From contig NZ_QXQA01000002.1 of NCBI RefSeq assembly GCF_003583765.1, forward strand, positions 703,452 to 767,451: a DNA stretch of 64,000 bases, read 5' to 3'. The notes under the pieces are model-generated. The model saw nothing but the letters and a program-made list of their open reading frames with translations. It was not told where the DNA came from and did no database searches. Shown piece by piece: positions 62,044 to 64,000 of the stretch (position 1 is its first letter; each line of letters begins with the position of its first letter). The position numbers and the translations under genes are program-made. This DNA comes from Paenibacillus nanensis. GTDB taxonomy: Bacteria; Bacillota; Bacilli; Paenibacillales; Paenibacillaceae.

Positions 62044-63573
62044 CTACTGCTGGGCACCCGGCTTGGAGTCGATGTTTACTTTGCCTGTGCCTCTCCTGTT
62101 GCTGCCAGGCGCTTTGCCCGCGCCATGACTCCCGATAATATGACTCGGCGCTTGGCTTGTGCTCTGGCCATCGATTTGTCCAACCGGCTCCTTGACTTCG
62201 CCTTGGTTGCCTTTTTGTCCGCCCGGCGCTTGACCTCCGCCTTGGCCGCCCATTTCTCCGCCCGGCGCCTTGCCTGCGCCTTGGCTGCCCATTTGGCCGC
62301 CCGGCGCTTTGCCTGCGCCTTGGCCGCCCATTTGGCCGCCCGGCGCTTTGCCTGCGCCTTGGCCGCCCATTTCTCCGCCAGGCGCTTGACCTCCGCCTTG
62401 GCCGCCCATTTGGCCGCCCGGCGCCTTGCCTGCGCCTTGGCCGCCCATCTGCCCGCCCGGCGCCTTGCCTGCGCCTTGGCCGCCCATCTGCCCGCCCGGC
62501 GCTTGGCCTGCGCCTTGGCCGCCGATTTGGCCGCCCGGCGCTTTGCCTGCGCCTTGGCCGCCCATTTGGCCGCCCGGCGCTTGACCTCCGCCTTGGCCGC
62601 CCATTTGCCCGCCCGGCGCCTTGCCTGCGCCTTGGCTGTTCATTTGGCCGCCTGGCGCTTGACCTGCGCCTTGGCCGCCCATTTGCCCGCCCGGCGCTTG
62701 AACTCCGCCTTGGCCGCCCATTTGGCCGCCCGGCGCTTGACCTGCACCTTGACCGCCCATTTGGCCGCCCGGCGCTTTGCCTCCGCCTTGGCCGCCCATT
62801 TGGCCGCCCGGCGCTTGACCTCCGCCTTGGCCGCCCATTTGGCCGCCCGGCGCTTGACCTCCGCCTTGGCCGCCCATTTGGCCGCCCGGCGCTTGACCTC
62901 CGCCTTGGCCGCCCATTTGGCCGCCCGGCGCTTTGCCTGCGCCTTGGCCGCCCATTTCTCCGCCCGGCGCTTTGCCTCCGCCTTGGCCGCCCATCTGCCC
63001 GCCCGGCGCCTTGCCTGCACCTTGGCCGCCCATTTGCCCGCCCGGCGCCTTGCCTGCGCCTTGGCTGCCCATTTGGCCGCCCGGCGCTTGACCTCCGCCT
63101 TGGCCGCCCACTTGGCCGCCCGGCGCCTTGCCTGCGCCACCACTATCTCCACCGGCTCCGCCGCCTGCACCACCAGCTCCGCCTCCAACTCCTCCAGCAC
63201 CGCCAGTACCGATGCCCTTAACACCCGTCCTACCTACTCCGGCCGTGCCTCCTCCGCTCTTAACCGTAACGTAGGAATAAGTAATGGATTGCATCGTTTG
63301 CGCATCAACAACCCCTGTTACCTTTAACCCATGCGATTTCTGAAAATACCGTACTCCTTTAACTAATGAGTCTCCATAGTATCCGTCAATCGGCCCCTCA
63401 TAACTGCCAAGTGACTTCAACATCCCTTGAATAACATAAACATCCGGACCTTTCGCGCGTTTGCCGATCGCATGGGTCGTATTCGGTAAGCTAAATGCCA
63501 GAGCCAACGTTATTAACGCTATGCTTAAATATTTGACCGCTATACGGCCGAAATTTGACTTCAATTCCTTCAC
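62044..63573 (-). CDS. Secreted peptidoglycan-binding protein with 24 Gly/Gln-rich tandem repeats (509 aa)
   Basis: A signal peptide ends near PNTTHA. A PG_binding_1 domain (about 38-105) follows, with VYVIQGMLKSLGSYEGPIDG and GVRYFQKSHGLKVTG. After a Gly-rich spacer come 24 units of 13 residues, consensus APGGQMGGQGAGK, then two degenerate units and a basic tail. The start is GTG 63571-63573, seven bases after AGGTG. A longer upstream frame would not give a signal peptide at the N-terminus. The wall-binding module should fix a flexible glycine-rich rod to the cell wall or spore cortex. Whether it is a spore or vegetative surface protein is not shown. Confidence 0.85.
   Translation of the reverse strand: MKELKSNFGRIAVKYLSIALITLALAFSLPNTTHAIGKRAKGPDVYVIQGMLKSLGSYEGPIDGYYGDSLVKGVRYFQKSHGLKVTGVVDAQTMQSITYSYVTVKSGGGTAGVGRTGVKGIGTGGAGGVGGGAGGAGGGAGGDSGGAGKAPGGQVGGQGGGQAPGGQMGSQGAGKAPGGQMGGQGAGKAPGGQMGGQGGGKAPGGEMGGQGAGKAPGGQMGGQGGGQAPGGQMGGQGGGQAPGGQMGGQGGGQAPGGQMGGQGGGKAPGGQMGGQGAGQAPGGQMGGQGGVQAPGGQMGGQGAGQAPGGQMNSQGAGKAPGGQMGGQGGGQAPGGQMGGQGAGKAPGGQIGGQGAGQAPGGQMGGQGAGKAPGGQMGGQGAGKAPGGQMGGQGGGQAPGGEMGGQGAGKAPGGQMGGQGAGKAPGGQMGSQGAGKAPGGEMGGQGGGQAPGGQKGNQGEVKEPVGQIDGQSTSQAPSHIIGSHGAGKAPGSNRRGTGKVNIDSKPGAQQ
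62191..63126 (-). repeat. Tandem array of 24 x 39 bp inside the repeat-protein gene
   Basis: The array is exactly 936 bp, 24 units of 39 bp, each encoding APGG(Q/E)M-type 13-mers. Units differ mainly at positions 5, 11 and 13 (Q/E, G/A, Q/K). Because 39 is a multiple of 3, copy-number change keeps the frame. The skewed composition also creates a 400-codon open frame on the other strand. Confidence 0.9.
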
Positions 63574-63932
63574 CTTGTAGCACCTACCCTTTTGCAGTTT
63601 AATGTGTTGAATTGTGCTGCCAAAGTTACTATCCCCATAATTCACAATTCATTACATCTACGCAAAAAGTCATGAATACAAGCAAAAAGACTAATGTACT
63701 CAATGCTTCTAGGCGCCTCGATTTTTAAACCCTTACACTCCCCCTTGCACGACCTTTTCATATACCCCCAACCAAGTGCCCCCGCCCTTACTTTGTGCGA
63801 CTTTTCATAAAAATCTGCTCCACAAACCGATGACGTAAAATAAGTTGTGTACCAAGTTTTGGTTCTTCACAGAACACAAAAAAGTAGGGTATCCTCGGGA
63901 TTGCTGAAGTCACCGAAGGAGGACCCTACTCA
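63574..63932. other. Intergenic region before the edge transposase-like gene
   Basis: It contains the promoter of the repeat-protein gene and, probably from about 63840, the left end of an insertion sequence. I could not define the inverted repeat because the right end is outside the window. No gene is seen. Confidence 0.4.
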
Positions 63933-64000
63933 ATGACTACTATACCCGAAAATCTGTTTGCTGATCTACTTGAAAATACTGTTACAAAGCTTCTGAAAGA
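63933..64000 (+). CDS. N-terminus of a probable IS256-like transposase (cut by window edge)
   Basis: ATG lies ten bases after GAAGGAGG, and the first 22 codons read MTTIPENLFADLLENTVTKL and on. The sequence resembles the start of IS256-type transposases as I remember them. It is too short to prove. The whole coding region except this start is outside the window. Confidence 0.4.
   Translation, partial: MTTIPENLFADLLENTVTKLLK

Noticed and set aside
62191..63126. Regular repeat array considered as CRISPR
   Set aside because: Units are contiguous, coding and without unique spacers; no cas genes are present.
62125..63327. 400-codon open frame on the plus strand across the repeat array
   Set aside because: It is the mirror of the 39-bp repeats. 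Its translation is a monotonous Ala/Leu/Arg string and it has no ribosome site or signal peptide logic. The minus-strand frame has a signal peptide and a wall-binding domain.
1..64000. tRNA, rRNA and riboswitch signals
   Set aside because: I looked through the intergenic regions for cloverleaf ends, rRNA-like conserved strings and known riboswitch cores and found none that I could support.

Overview
The window looks like chromosome of an endospore-forming Gram-positive bacterium of the Paenibacillus/Cohnella type. The evidence is a pro-sigma-K gene, two YesM/YesN-type two-component systems beside sugar ABC transporters that lack their own ATPase, LplA/DUF3502-type binding lipoproteins, VanW, tandem DUF445 proteins, strong AGGAGG ribosome binding sites and many TTG/GTG starts. 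I saw no rRNA, tRNA or CRISPR array. Family names come from reading the translations by eye; no database search was run.

Layout. 1-18.9 kb (all minus strand) is a carbohydrate-uptake locus. Transcription starts near 18.9 kb and passes a binding lipoprotein, a 965-residue carbohydrate-binding-like/binding-protein fusion, a permease pair, an NHL/TPR protein, a YIP1-like membrane protein, a DUF5696-type lipoprotein and a second permease pair. A YesM/YesN pair, another binding lipoprotein and the start of a GH88 unsaturated glucuronyl hydrolase follow. A divergent AraC regulator (19.3-20.2 kb) and a GH3 glycosidase (20.4-23.3 kb) lie next to it. 23.9-25.0 kb holds an AT-rich tRNA-dihydrouridine synthase gene.

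25.15-37.9 kb is the most unusual part. A nine-gene, tightly overlapping minus-strand operon lies between two direct repeats of about 506 bp. The right repeat is the 3' part of an intact sigK (37191-37889). The left repeat (25153-25658) is a sigK fragment, frameshifted by a 2-nt deletion. The operon encodes a tail-anchored coiled-coil protein, two dynamin-like GTPases with intact G motifs, a protein with two degenerate dynamin-like G domains, a small membrane-hairpin protein, a HerA/DUF87-type ATPase, a PD-(D/E)XK nuclease-like protein and two unknown proteins. The mix of DNA and membrane functions resembles defence islands, and I do not recognise this combination as a named system.

38.1-42.5 kb has a chemoreceptor without a sensor domain, an FNR-like palindrome, and a secreted GH43-type enzyme with PA14, CBM-like, cohesin-like and dockerin modules. 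42.6-48.8 kb encodes an AddAB-like helicase-nuclease pair, followed by a SEC-C protein. 50.3-57.4 kb is a second ABC importer with a divergent YesM/YesN pair. 57.5-64 kb holds a GNAT-like protein, VanW, two DUF445 proteins, a secreted peptidoglycan-binding protein with exactly 24 39-bp tandem repeats, and the first codons of a probable transposase at the edge.

The sugar loci probably work together. Glycosidases release oligosaccharides, lipoproteins capture them, permease pairs import them using a shared ATPase encoded elsewhere, and YesMN/AraC plus CcpA (cre-like sites) control expression.
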